The notes beneath the pieces were generated by a model. It did no database searches and was not told where the DNA came from. It saw only the letters and a list, made by a program, of their open reading frames with translations. A stretch of DNA of 61,077 nt from Elusimicrobiaceae bacterium (GTDB taxonomy: Bacteria; Elusimicrobiota; Elusimicrobia; Elusimicrobiales; Elusimicrobiaceae): the NCBI GenBank assembly GCA_017534965.1, contig JAFXVA010000021.1, forward strand, positions 1-61,077, given 5' to 3'. The position numbers and the translations under genes were made by a program. Below, piece after piece: positions 7,822-16,632 of this stretch. The first letter of the stretch is position 1; every line of letters starts with the position of its first letter.

Positions 7822-8196
7822 ATGCTTACTTTAAAAGCTTCTTTACTATTTTGTATTTTAGGTATTATCTTTATGATAAAAAATCCGCTTCATAAAAGCG
7901 GTTTTTTGCGCGCGCAAGGTATTATTACAGATTATGAAAAGAGTTTAAAAAACGGAAAAGATATTTTTTTTGCAAGAGTAAAATTTCCTTGTAAAGAAGA
8001 CGAAATACTTTTTACTGATAAAACACCGCACCGCAAAAAACCTGTTTTTGGCAAAATAGTTTCCGTCTTATATAATAAAGAAGACCCGCAAGAGGCGCAA
8101 ATTGAAAGTAATTTTTCTATCCTTTTCCCCTGGTTATTTGTTCTAGTAGCTTTTGGCATACTGATATATAACTTAAAGCAAACTTTTATACTCTAA
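7822..8196 (+). CDS. DUF3592-like small membrane protein
   Basis: A 124-residue protein with an N-terminal membrane segment (LKASLLFCILGIIFMI), a central exported beta-rich region (residues 25-95, with ARVKFPCKEDEILFT and KIVSVLYNKEDPQEA), and a C-terminal membrane segment (ILFPWLFVLVAFGILIY). The layout and the Y-N-x-x-D-P-x-x-A motif fit DUF3592 proteins, whose function is unknown. It follows the SGNH gene by 5 bp and ends the operon at the terminator at 8201-8237. Confidence 0.6.
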   Translation: MLTLKASLLFCILGIIFMIKNPLHKSGFLRAQGIITDYEKSLKNGKDIFFARVKFPCKEDEILFTDKTPHRKKPVFGKIVSVLYNKEDPQEAQIESNFSILFPWLFVLVAFGILIYNLKQTFIL

Positions 8197-8200
8197 AGTA

Positions 8201-8237
8201 AAAACCCTGCTCTTTTTTAAGAAAGCAGGGGTTTTTT
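8201..8237. terminator. Bidirectional terminator
   Basis: AACCCTGCT / AGCAGGGGTT stem with A- and T-runs on both sides, between convergent operons. Confidence 0.9.
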
Positions 8238-8261
8238 ATTTTAAAACTTACTCAGTAAGTT

Positions 8262-8690
8262 TTATATCCAAAGATTTAACTTTGTTACTTTATCTTGTTT
8301 GCGGACTTTCGGTTCGCCAACAAGTTCTTGGATATAAACTTCCGCCACAAAAACTTTTGTGCCGGCCATTAAATGTCCGCCAAGAACTTTGCCTTCTTCA
8401 TCAGATAAGGTCAAATGAACATGAATATTGGAGCGGTTATCCATAATGCTTACATTGCCGGAAATATTAAGAATTTCAGTCTTTTTGTTTACAACTTGTT
8501 TTTCATATTTCTTTTTAACTTGGTCAAAATATGCAAGAGTTGCATTTTCAAGTGAACCGATACCACTGATAATACCGCATTTTATTTGATTATCGTGGCA
8601 AAAATCGGTAAGGGCTTCAAATAAATCTTTGCCTTTGCTGATTTTAAAGATATAAGTTCTTCCTGTTAAATAAGGTTTTTGTTCTGCCAT
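8262..8690 (-). CDS. PPC/DUF296-domain protein
   Basis: A 142-residue single-domain protein of the plants-and-prokaryotes-conserved (PPC, DUF296) type. The hallmarks are IISGIGSLENATLAYFD near residue 40 and the histidine cluster NIHVHLTLSDEEGKVLGGHL near residues 88-108, which binds metal in solved members. The fold forms trimers. Some are annotated DNA-binding because of the plant AT-hook relatives, but bacterial single-domain members have no proven function. It starts 3 bp after the transketolase stop, so they are probably co-transcribed. Confidence 0.85.
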   Translation of the reverse strand: MAEQKPYLTGRTYIFKISKGKDLFEALTDFCHDNQIKCGIISGIGSLENATLAYFDQVKKKYEKQVVNKKTEILNISGNVSIMDNRSNIHVHLTLSDEEGKVLGGHLMAGTKVFVAEVYIQELVGEPKVRKQDKVTKLNLWI

Positions 8691-8693
8691 TTT

Positions 8694-11006
8694 TTATTTC
8701 TCCTTGATTTTTTGTAAATAGTTTTTAATTGCCAAAAGTTGCGATTTAGCGTCTAAATGCGCCTGCTCGTAAATTTTTGGTGCTTTGCCGCTTGATAAAT
8801 ATTTGCCGTCTTTAAAAGGTGAAAGAGAGCATTTTTGCCCAATTTCACTTTTAAGCCAGCAATATAGTGTCGGCATAGTAAAATCTGTTATTGCCATAGC
8901 GCGTTTTTGCTCGCTTAAAGGTAAGATTTTCTCCTGCTCTTTTTCATCTAAACTCAAAAAAAGTTCGCGCGAGCAAACATAATAAACATTTAATTTTATA
9001 CCTTCTTGTTTTAGCATTGGGTAAGTTTGTTGCATAAAAATTTCGCCAACGCCACTACCTTGAATAATTAAAGTGCCTTGCGCATCTTTTTCTTTAACTA
9101 AAGCATAAACGCCTTTTGTTGCATCTGCACCTTTTATACGGGCATTTTGGCAAACTTCCGGGCGGGTTACAAAAGGATATAATACCGCCGGTTTTTTTGC
9201 CATTGCCGCACATAAAGAAGGCCAAACATCGTAAGCGTCAAGTGGTGTTAAAGTAATTGCCATATTTTTGGGGAAATCTTCCTGCACAAGTTGCAAGGCC
9301 TGCGGATCTGCGTGAGTCGGGCCGTCTTCGCCTGTTGGGATGCCGGCATGTCCGCTGAAAACTACAAAAGTGTTCATAGCTTTGCCGGTTATTTCGTGAT
9401 AAGATTGCTGACCTATTGCGTGTAAACGCGAAGCCGTGTGCATCATAGAACTTGTGAAAGCAGCATAAGAAGCCGCAACACCTGTATTAAGCCCGTAAGC
9501 ACTAACACCGCTCATAACGGCACTAAGGCCATCTTCGCAAATACCGCCACTTGCAATTAAACGGCTTTCCGGATTAGTTTGCTTATTGTAAAAACCTTTA
9601 TCATAAGGTTTTGCAATTTGGCCTGCCGCCGTTGAACCGCTTAAATCTGCCGTAGAAACATAAAAACTATTTTTTTGTTTCTCGCCCATATATTGCAAGG
9701 CCTGGGCCATAGCATTTCTTAAAGCAACTTTTTTATCACTTGGATAATTTAGAACTTCAGGTGTTTTAAACGGGTCAAAAGTTTCTTGCGGTTTTGTTAA
9801 AACAGGCAAGTTTTTAGCAAGTAAATTTTGTTTTACCGTTTTTAATTTATCGGCAAAAGGTGCAAAAATTGCTTTATTTTCGGAAATTGCTTTTCTAAAA
9901 CAAAGCAAAGTTTGATAATAGTAATTTTCCACATTTTGGGCGTCCATTTCGCCTTCAAAATGCGGTATTTTAATATTAAAAGTTTGCTCAAAATCAGCTA
10001 GGGCATTATAATAGCCCTCACTTGCAAATTTATGCCCGCTGCCGTGGCTTTTGCGCCCTTCAATGCCGTATTTGCGGCCTTTAATAGTTCTGTAAACTAT
10101 TGCTGTGGGTTGACCGTTATTTAAAGTGTTGGCAAATTTTTGTGCGGCGTAAATTTGTGCAAAATCACTGCCGTCATCAACTTCAATAACATTTAAGCCG
10201 TTGATATAGAAAAGTTCACTTGGTTGCCAGGCAACATAATCACCTGCTTGGCCGTTTTCGGCGCAGACTTTATCAGAATCAATAGAGGCCTGGTTCCAAT
10301 CTAAATGTATAATCAAATTATCAAGACCTGAGCGTGAGGCAATGGCAAGTGCTTCTGCCACTCTGCCGGCAGTTAAGCCCCCCTCGCCTTCAAGAACATT
10401 GACTTTTGGTGCTTTTTCTTTATAGTTAATAGCCGCGCCTAAAGCAAGGCCCACACTTGCGCCAAAACCAACCCCGCTTGCGCCTGTGGCAAGGCAGACA
10501 AAAGGGGTTAAAGGTTCCGGGTGTCCGTCTAAAGATTTAGAATTAAATTCTTTAAAATATTTTGTGTTTGTGGTGGGTGCTTTTCTAAAACCGAGCAAAT
10601 CTTCAAGTCTAAGTTGCCAAGCTTCTTTTGGCAAAAGTTCGCTTGCATAAGTTTTGGCAATTTCGTTTCTAATTGCGCTTAAAGCATAAAGACCAAGCGC
10701 TTTATGGCCTGCAGCGTAAGATAAAATATCAAAACCTGTTTGATAAGGATTTCTTAAATCATAAGCCATAATATTGTAAACAAGATTTAAGACAATCGGC
10801 CCGCTTGAAATACTGCCACCTGGGTGGCCTGAAAGCGGAACATAATTATATAAAACCGCACACAAAGAACGATATAAAACTTCTAATTTTTTTAGTTTTC
10901 TTATTTCGTCTTGTGATAACTGATACTTTTTCTCTTTTAAAATATCGGTTGCTTTATAATACTGGCCTTGTTTTTTATCAAGTTTAAAATTTATTGGCTT
11001 AATCAT
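8694..11006 (-). CDS. tkt: Transketolase, long divergent form
   Basis: A 770-residue protein, about 100 longer than common transketolases. ThDP-enzyme hallmarks: SGHPGGS near 59, EGEGGLTAGRVAEAL through HLDWNQASIDSD (the GDG...N motif, here GEG, with Glu instead of Asp as metal ligand), a Glu in GGICEDGLSAVMSG where typical enzymes have REH, and GEDGPTHADPQ in the pyrimidine domain. Domains are ordered PP, Pyr, C-terminal. It should move two-carbon units between sugar phosphates in the pentose phosphate pathway; rpe is elsewhere in this window. The changed motifs could alter substrate choice. It lies between the M42 peptidase and the PPC protein with 3-bp spacings, suggesting one operon. Confidence 0.85.
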   Translation of the reverse strand: MIKPINFKLDKKQGQYYKATDILKEKKYQLSQDEIRKLKKLEVLYRSLCAVLYNYVPLSGHPGGSISSGPIVLNLVYNIMAYDLRNPYQTGFDILSYAAGHKALGLYALSAIRNEIAKTYASELLPKEAWQLRLEDLLGFRKAPTTNTKYFKEFNSKSLDGHPEPLTPFVCLATGASGVGFGASVGLALGAAINYKEKAPKVNVLEGEGGLTAGRVAEALAIASRSGLDNLIIHLDWNQASIDSDKVCAENGQAGDYVAWQPSELFYINGLNVIEVDDGSDFAQIYAAQKFANTLNNGQPTAIVYRTIKGRKYGIEGRKSHGSGHKFASEGYYNALADFEQTFNIKIPHFEGEMDAQNVENYYYQTLLCFRKAISENKAIFAPFADKLKTVKQNLLAKNLPVLTKPQETFDPFKTPEVLNYPSDKKVALRNAMAQALQYMGEKQKNSFYVSTADLSGSTAAGQIAKPYDKGFYNKQTNPESRLIASGGICEDGLSAVMSGVSAYGLNTGVAASYAAFTSSMMHTASRLHAIGQQSYHEITGKAMNTFVVFSGHAGIPTGEDGPTHADPQALQLVQEDFPKNMAITLTPLDAYDVWPSLCAAMAKKPAVLYPFVTRPEVCQNARIKGADATKGVYALVKEKDAQGTLIIQGSGVGEIFMQQTYPMLKQEGIKLNVYYVCSRELFLSLDEKEQEKILPLSEQKRAMAITDFTMPTLYCWLKSEIGQKCSLSPFKDGKYLSSGKAPKIYEQAHLDAKSQLLAIKNYLQKIKEK

Positions 11007-11009
11007 AGT

Positions 11010-12062
11010 TTAAATTTCCGGTGTATATCTTGAGGGGCAACACTCAAGGGCAAAATTTTCCACCAAGGCAACGGCGGCATCAACATCATTTTTATTGGCT
11101 ACTTCTACATTGGAGTGGATGTAGCGCACCGGCACTGATAAAGTGCATTCCGCCACGGCTCCTGCGTGCCTTTGCATAATCATACCATTGTTAGAACCTC
11201 TTGAAGCAACCCTTAATTGATGGGGAATTTTGCGCTTTTGGCAAATTTCAACAAGGTGATCTACAACGCCTTGGTTTGCTATTGTTGTTCTATCAACCAT
11301 ACTGATACCGATACCCTGCCCGAGCCGTAAAACATAATCTTGCACGGGAATACCCGGGGTATCAAGAGCGCCTGTTGTATCTACGGCAAGAGCAACATCT
11401 GGCTTAATATCAAAAACTGCACATTGACAACCGATAAGGCCAAATTCTTCCTGTGTGGTAAAGGTAAAATAAATATCGGCATCGTGTTCTTTTGGTAAGT
11501 TTTCCATAACCTTTAAAAGAATATAAACGCCGGCCCTATCATCTATTGCTTTGGCGGAAAATAAATCTTTGCCAAATTCAATAGGGGCTCTATCAAGAGT
11601 AATAGGATCGCCGATAGCAAAAACTTCTCTTGCGGTTTTGCCATCAAGCCCGGTATCAATAAAAAGGGCTTCAACGCTTGCTGCTTTGGCAAGATCTGCC
11701 GAGGTCAAATAGTGTGCCGGTTTTGAGCCGATAATACCTGTTAAAATGCCGTGTTTTTTGGTTTGAATTTTGACTCTTTGAGCAACTAAAGTTCTTGCAT
11801 CAATACCGCCGGTGGTGACAAAGCGCAAAAATCCGCTTTCTTCAATATATCTAACTCTTGCGGAAACTTCGTCAATATGTGCATCAAGCATAAGTTTAAA
11901 TTTGCCTTTGCCTTTTTTTAAGGCGATAATATTGCCTAAAGCATCGGTTTTGACTTCGTCAACTAAAGGTTTAATAAGGGGTAAAATTGTTTCTCTTAAA
12001 AGTTCTTCTCTGCCACAAGGGGCCGGTGTAGAACTTAATTTTTCAAAAAGTTTAAAATCCAT
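11010..12062 (-). CDS. M42 family glutamyl aminopeptidase-like metallopeptidase
   Basis: The start at 12062 is chosen because AGGAGG lies 8 bp upstream; the longer frame reaches 12107 across that site. The 350-residue product has the M42 metal motifs: AHIDEV (H62, with D64), AIDDRAG (D174, D175), TTQEEFGLIG (E205, E206) and PVRYIHSNVE near the C-terminus for the last His. M42 enzymes are tetrahedral cytoplasmic aminopeptidases cutting oligopeptides. Insertion of an apical domain between the first two motifs is as expected. First gene of the operon with transketolase and the PPC protein. Confidence 0.9.
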   Translation of the reverse strand: MDFKLFEKLSSTPAPCGREELLRETILPLIKPLVDEVKTDALGNIIALKKGKGKFKLMLDAHIDEVSARVRYIEESGFLRFVTTGGIDARTLVAQRVKIQTKKHGILTGIIGSKPAHYLTSADLAKAASVEALFIDTGLDGKTAREVFAIGDPITLDRAPIEFGKDLFSAKAIDDRAGVYILLKVMENLPKEHDADIYFTFTTQEEFGLIGCQCAVFDIKPDVALAVDTTGALDTPGIPVQDYVLRLGQGIGISMVDRTTIANQGVVDHLVEICQKRKIPHQLRVASRGSNNGMIMQRHAGAVAECTLSVPVRYIHSNVEVANKNDVDAAVALVENFALECCPSRYTPEI

Positions 12063-12120
12063 AGCGTAAAATCCTCCTTTATATATATATTTTATCATAC
12101 GAATCAAGAGGCAATAAAAA

Positions 12121-12138
12121 ATAGGCCTTTAGGCCTAT
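12121..12138 (-). terminator. Small perfect hairpin with leftward T-run
   Basis: ATAGGCC-TTTA-GGCCTAT, followed on the minus strand by TTTTTTATTG. It could stop leftward read-through before the M42 gene. Confidence 0.45.
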
Positions 12139-12162
12139 ATTTATTTAAATCTAAGGAAGATT

Positions 12163-12323
12163 ATGGATTTATGCGTTGAAAAGAAGTATTTGATAAAGAA
12201 AGCAAGGTAATTTGGAGCGGAAAAGAGGTTGCGCCCTGTAAAATAGATATTGATTTTAACATAAAGAAAAGTGGAATAAATTATATCCTTTTTGAGAACT
12301 TAAGATTCAAAGCACAATACTAA
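12163..12323 (+). pseudogene. Small frameshifted coding remnant
   Basis: An AAGGA site precedes an ATG at 12163 reading MDLCVEK, which soon stops; the next frame stays open from 12180 to a TAA at 12323 and reads KEVFDKESKVIWSGKEVAPC and onward to NYILFENLRFKAQY. Restoring one A in the GAAAAG run would join both into about 53 residues. It is followed by the rightward terminator at 12353-12397. I do not recognise the product; it may be the tail of a decayed gene or a sequencing-error frameshift in a real small gene. Confidence 0.4.
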
Positions 12324-12352
12324 CACAAAATAAATGAAAATAATTTAATATA

Positions 12353-12397
12353 AAAACACCCTTGCTTTCTTTTTTAAAAGCAAGGGTTTTTTTTATT
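12353..12397. terminator. Bidirectional terminator
   Basis: CCCTTGCTTT / AAAGCAAGGG stem with TTTTTTTT rightward and TGTTTTTA leftward; closes the ankyrin gene on the minus strand. Confidence 0.85.
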
Positions 12398-12417
12398 TTG
12401 TCTTTTTCAATAAAAGA

Positions 12418-12957
12418 TTATTTTAAATCTTTGCCACTTTTTGCACCTTGTTTGATAAGAAGTTTTTTTATTTCTTCATCTGTGGTGGCATAATCAAGCG
12501 GAGTCATGCCGGAAACATCTCTTACATTTACATCCGCACCTGCGGCAATGAGCAATTTAACTTTCTCTTCACTCGCATTAAAAATAGGAGTTCTGCCATA
12601 ATCATCTTTTATATTTACATCTGCACCTTTAGCTATTAATAACTTAACTGTTTCTATATATTCTCCCCACCCGGGCACACAATGAAGGGCAGTCCTACCC
12701 AGCAAGTTTTTTTCATTAACATTTACAAGCTTTTGGGCTAATTGTTTTATATAAGCAGGGTCTGGATACTCCGTTACGATACAATCACAATCATCAAGAA
12801 ATTCCGAACAAATTTCATTAGTAATATTTGTAATTCCTTCGGTTTTTACCACATTTTTTTTGTACTTTATATTTTTTGGTGTAAAAACTGAAGAAACGAA
12901 TTTAACACAACATATACTTACAACTATAACAAACAACAATAACAAAATTTTTTTCAT
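12418..12957 (-). CDS. Secreted or membrane-anchored ankyrin-repeat protein
   Basis: The start at 12957 is preferred (AAGGATAACATT just upstream, then MKKILLLLF). The 179-residue protein has an N-terminal hydrophobic signal or anchor (ILLLLFVIVVSICCVKFV), a linker of about 60 residues, and then about three ankyrin repeats from residue 85: NLLGRTALHCVPGWGEYIET, GADVNIKDDYGRTPIFNA, GADVNVRDVSGMTPLDYA. Ankyrin repeats bind other proteins; the partner is unknown. It stands alone between two terminators. A Cys pair near residue 17 is inside the hydrophobic stretch, but no convincing lipobox follows. Confidence 0.8.
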   Translation of the reverse strand: MKKILLLLFVIVVSICCVKFVSSVFTPKNIKYKKNVVKTEGITNITNEICSEFLDDCDCIVTEYPDPAYIKQLAQKLVNVNEKNLLGRTALHCVPGWGEYIETVKLLIAKGADVNIKDDYGRTPIFNASEEKVKLLIAAGADVNVRDVSGMTPLDYATTDEEIKKLLIKQGAKSGKDLK

Positions 12958-12973
12958 AATGTTATCCTTAAAC

Positions 12974-13013
12974 AAAAAGGGCGTTTACTCTTTTAAGGTA
13001 AACACCCTTTTTT
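12974..13013. terminator. Terminator of thrS
   Basis: AAGGGCGTTTAC / GTAAACACCCTT stem with one mismatch, T-runs on both sides. Confidence 0.8.
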
Positions 13014-13021
13014 ATAAAAAC

Positions 13022-14773
13022 CTAGTTAAAGTAAGGTTTTAAACTGAAAGATTTAACTTCCTCACTAAGTTTAGCAATTAAATCATCCACTGAAACGCCT
13101 TCCAAGTTCTTGCCACTTCTAAGGCGGATGGTGGCCGTCTTATTTTGGGCTTCCTTTGCGCCGATAACAAGTGTATAAGGCACTTTTTCAAGGTGGGCTT
13201 GGCGGATTTTTGCGCCAAGTTTCTCTGGCCTTAAATCAAGTTCCGGGCGCAAACCTGCTTCGCGCATCTTTTGGGCTAACTCTTTGGCAAAAGGTATTTG
13301 CTCATCAGTCAAAGTTAAAATTTTTGCTTGGACCAGGGCAAGCCAAAGCGGGAATAAACCTGCATAATGCTCAATTAAAATACCGATAAAGCGTTCAATA
13401 GAGCCAAGCATTGCTCTGTGGACCATTAAAGGTCTTTGTCTGCCTTCTTTTGCGATATAAGTTAAGTCAAAGCGTTCGGGCAAGTTAAAGTCAAACTGAA
13501 TTGTGGAAAGTTGCCACGGACGGCCAATAGCGTCAATTAACTTAATATCAATTTTGGGGCCGTAGAAGGCGGCCTCGCCTGCTTGGGCGGTATAGGGAAT
13601 ATTGTTCTTTTTTAAAACATCTTCCAAAGCGGCTTGGGCGCGGTGCCAATCTTCTGCCTTGCCGGTGTAATTTTCCGGCTTGGTTTCATCCCAGGTGGAA
13701 AGTTCCACTTTATATTTTTCAAAACCGAAAGTTTTAAAAATATGTAAAGCAAATTCAAAACAGGCCTGGACTTCGCTTTCAATTTGCTCGGGCGTGCAGA
13801 AAATGTGGGCATCATCTTGGGTAAAACCGCGCACTCTTAAAAGTCCGTGCATAACACCGGAGCGTTCATAGCGGTAAACCGTGCCTAGTTCGGCTAAACG
13901 CAAAGGCAAATCGCGGTAGCTTCTAAGTTCGGAATTGTAAATTGAAATGTGAAAAGGGCAGTTCATCGGTTTTAACTGATATTTTTGATCGTCAACTTCA
14001 ATAGGACTAAACATATTTTCGCTATAAAAGTTTGCGTGGCCGGATTTTTGCCACAAGTGCAGGCGTGCAATATGCGGGCTAAAAACCATATCATAACCGC
14101 GTTTAAGGTTTTCCGCTCTGATCCAATCTTCCAAAGTTTTTCTAAGCATACCGCCTTTTGGTTGCCATAAAACAAGGCCCGGGCCGATATCTTCATCCAT
14201 AAAGAATAATTTTAAATCTGTGCCAAGTTTGCGGTGGTCGCGTTTGGCGGCTTCTTCTTGCTGTTTGATATAGTCGTTTAATTCTTCTTTGGTTTCAAAG
14301 GCAATACCATAGATGCGTTGCATTTGGGGGCGTTTTTCATCACCGCGCCAATAAGCACCGGCGGTATGGGTTAATTTAAAATGTTTGATTTTGCCCGTAT
14401 GTTCCATATGCGGACCGCGGCATAAATCGGTAAAATTGCCGTTTGTATAAATGGTTATTTCATCTTCAGGGAGTTCTTTAATTAACTCAACTTTAAATTC
14501 TTCACCTTTATCGCCAAAAATTTTAAGGGCTTCAGCTTTAGAAACTTTTTGGCAGACAAATGGCTGGGCTGAAGCAACAATTTGTTGCATCTTTTTTTCT
14601 ATTGTTTTGAGGTCTTCGGGTGTGAATTTATGATCTGATAAAAAATCATAATAAAAGCCGTTTTCAATAGCAGGACCAATGCCAAGTTTTGTGCCTTTAA
14701 AAAGTTCCTGCACGGCGGCTGCTAAAATGTGCGAACAACTATGTCTTTTTACTTCTATATTTGCGTTTTCCAT
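13022..14773 (-). CDS. thrS: Threonyl-tRNA synthetase lacking the N-terminal TGS domain
   Basis: Start at 14773 (GAGGT spaced correctly; the ATG at 14785 overlaps that site). The 583-residue protein begins directly with the editing domain (VKRHSCSHILAAAVQELF, the HxxxH motif), whereas the usual enzyme of about 640 residues first has a 60-residue TGS domain. The class II core is intact: PMNCPFH with the zinc Cys, RVRGFTQDDAHIFC, and MVHRAMLGSIERFIGILIEH as motif 3, then the anticodon-binding domain (LPFAKELAQKMREAGLR region). It charges tRNA-Thr and edits Ser-tRNA. No upstream T-box or rRNA-like operator was seen. Confidence 0.93.
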   Translation of the reverse strand: MENANIEVKRHSCSHILAAAVQELFKGTKLGIGPAIENGFYYDFLSDHKFTPEDLKTIEKKMQQIVASAQPFVCQKVSKAEALKIFGDKGEEFKVELIKELPEDEITIYTNGNFTDLCRGPHMEHTGKIKHFKLTHTAGAYWRGDEKRPQMQRIYGIAFETKEELNDYIKQQEEAAKRDHRKLGTDLKLFFMDEDIGPGLVLWQPKGGMLRKTLEDWIRAENLKRGYDMVFSPHIARLHLWQKSGHANFYSENMFSPIEVDDQKYQLKPMNCPFHISIYNSELRSYRDLPLRLAELGTVYRYERSGVMHGLLRVRGFTQDDAHIFCTPEQIESEVQACFEFALHIFKTFGFEKYKVELSTWDETKPENYTGKAEDWHRAQAALEDVLKKNNIPYTAQAGEAAFYGPKIDIKLIDAIGRPWQLSTIQFDFNLPERFDLTYIAKEGRQRPLMVHRAMLGSIERFIGILIEHYAGLFPLWLALVQAKILTLTDEQIPFAKELAQKMREAGLRPELDLRPEKLGAKIRQAHLEKVPYTLVIGAKEAQNKTATIRLRSGKNLEGVSVDDLIAKLSEEVKSFSLKPYFN

Positions 14774-14822
14774 AAAATACCTCAAACATATTTTTGGGCA
14801 GACTTACTGCCCCATTAAATAG

Positions 14823-14828
14823 TATAAT
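14823..14828 (+). promoter_or_regulatory. -10 element of the sulfatase-like gene
   Basis: TATAAT 35 bp upstream of the chosen start, divergent from thrS, with a GAGAGG ribosome site between them. Confidence 0.35.
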
Positions 14829-14862
14829 TATTTTATCATTTTTTGAGAGGTTGTGCTTTATT

Positions 14863-16623
14863 ATGAAATTATTAAATAAATATTTTTCCCTTTTAAAACA
14901 AGATTTTTTGCTTTTTTCTCTTTTGAGTTTGCCGGGTATAGTTTTTTATTTTATCGGTCTTTGGCAACTTGAGGCCTTTAGTTTATCCACCTTAACTATT
15001 GGGCTTTTAACAAAATTTTGCGTGGAATTTTTAACCATTTCCATAATTTTTTATATCGTGCATATTTTGGGTTTTAAAAAACGCGGTGTTTTTGCTTTGG
15101 TCTTTTTTCTTTACTATATAACAATTACGGCTGATATTGTTTTGCTAATGTATTTTAAGGAAAGATTTGGCTTAAAACATGTTATGACGCTTGGCGGGGC
15201 GCAATATCAGTTTATGACGGATATCCGCTTGCTTTGCTATTTTGCTTTTATTTACTTTTTCCCCTTCTTTGTTGTGGGCAAGTTTTGGCATGCACCAAGC
15301 CGCCACATTAGCGCAAAAAAAATGGCTTTCTCTGCGGTGCTTTTGTTAGTTGTTTCTATTATCTCGCCGATTTTTTATTTAAAAACACCGCAAGCATTCT
15401 TTAGCACGCAGTTAATGGATACAACTTTGGCCGGTATTGTTAAAGATTTAATAAATAAAAAATCGGCACCTGAAGTTTTGCCCCTTGACGATAGTGAAAT
15501 ACAACTTGCCGCCCAAAATTATAATCTTTTTAGGCCAAGCGATTTTGTTAACAAAAAAAATTATAAACGCATAATTTTGATTACTACCGAAGCCCTTTCA
15601 AATAAATTTAGCAATATGGTAAACCCAAATATTCCGCCAGCAGCAAGCGCGGTTATTGATAATCTTAAAAAAACTTACCCTAATGTTTCTTTAAAACCGA
15701 CTACAATTTCCACCTTATACGGCTTAAGTGTTATTTTTTCGGGCCACGCAAATCCTGAGTTAATGTTTGAAAATGAGTATCCATTATCTTTTGTCAAAAT
15801 CTTAAAAGATAATGGCTTTAAAACTGCTTTTATACGCGGTGCAAACGAACATTATATGAACGAAGATGTCCTTTTTAAACAGGCAGGTTTTAGCGAAGTT
15901 TACGGCGCAGATTATTTTGCTAGCACGCCTTATAAAGATAAAATTGCCTGGTGGGGACTTACCGATAGAGCCTTGTTTGATTTTACTATCAATTATCTTA
16001 AAGAAAACCGTGATCAAAAAGTTTTTATTGATATTTTAAATGTTGATACCCATGTGCCAAGCGGCAGAACAGATTATCTCGGGCAAACTTACCCCCCTTT
16101 AAATTTAGAAGGTACTAGCCCCAAAATTGCCGCTGCATACGATAGACCCAATATGGCACGTGCCTTTAGAAATTACGATTATGAGTTAGGCCTTTTTATT
16201 GAAAATTTACAAAAGGAAAATTTGCTTGACGATGATACTTTGCTTATTGTTACAGCCGACCACCCCTTTTACGCTAATTTAGATATTGGCCCTTTAGTTA
16301 AAAATTATCAAAAGAACTTTGAAGAAGTGCCTTTTATTTTAATTACCAAAAATAAAATTGAAGAAGTTTTGACAACTGATAAAAACGCTTCCCAGCAGGA
16401 TATTGGACCTACGATACTTGGCCTTGCCGGACAAAAAACACCGCAAAATATGATGGGACGCAGTTTGTTTGAAGAAACGCCCGAGCGTTCTGTTTTTGAG
16501 TTAAAAAATAATTATGTTATAGTGCAAAGCGAAGGGCAAAAACAAATAATTTCCAAAAAAGCAAAAGAGCCAAACCAAAAGGCCTTAATAAAATTACTGA
16601 CAAGCGTAGTTTCCCCAAAATAG
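14863..16623 (+). CDS. LtaS/OpgB-type membrane phosphoglycerol or phosphoethanolamine transferase
   Basis: Start at 14863 behind a GAGAGG site. The product has 586 residues: about five membrane helices in residues 15-190, then an extracytoplasmic alkaline-phosphatase-fold domain. Sulfatase-family elements are visible: ITTEALSNKF (metal Glu), SLKPTTISTLYGL (probable nucleophile Thr), NVDTHVPSG (His) and VTADHPFY (Asp-His). This is the layout of LtaS in Gram-positives and OpgB/MdoB in Gram-negatives, which move phosphoglycerol from phosphatidylglycerol onto acceptors. In a diderm, decoration of periplasmic glucans, LPS or other glycans is more likely than lipoteichoic acid. The acceptor is unknown. 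Confidence 0.8.
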   Translation: MKLLNKYFSLLKQDFLLFSLLSLPGIVFYFIGLWQLEAFSLSTLTIGLLTKFCVEFLTISIIFYIVHILGFKKRGVFALVFFLYYITITADIVLLMYFKERFGLKHVMTLGGAQYQFMTDIRLLCYFAFIYFFPFFVVGKFWHAPSRHISAKKMAFSAVLLLVVSIISPIFYLKTPQAFFSTQLMDTTLAGIVKDLINKKSAPEVLPLDDSEIQLAAQNYNLFRPSDFVNKKNYKRIILITTEALSNKFSNMVNPNIPPAASAVIDNLKKTYPNVSLKPTTISTLYGLSVIFSGHANPELMFENEYPLSFVKILKDNGFKTAFIRGANEHYMNEDVLFKQAGFSEVYGADYFASTPYKDKIAWWGLTDRALFDFTINYLKENRDQKVFIDILNVDTHVPSGRTDYLGQTYPPLNLEGTSPKIAAAYDRPNMARAFRNYDYELGLFIENLQKENLLDDDTLLIVTADHPFYANLDIGPLVKNYQKNFEEVPFILITKNKIEEVLTTDKNASQQDIGPTILGLAGQKTPQNMMGRSLFEETPERSVFELKNNYVIVQSEGQKQIISKKAKEPNQKALIKLLTSVVSPK

Positions 16624-16632
16624 ATAGAAACT

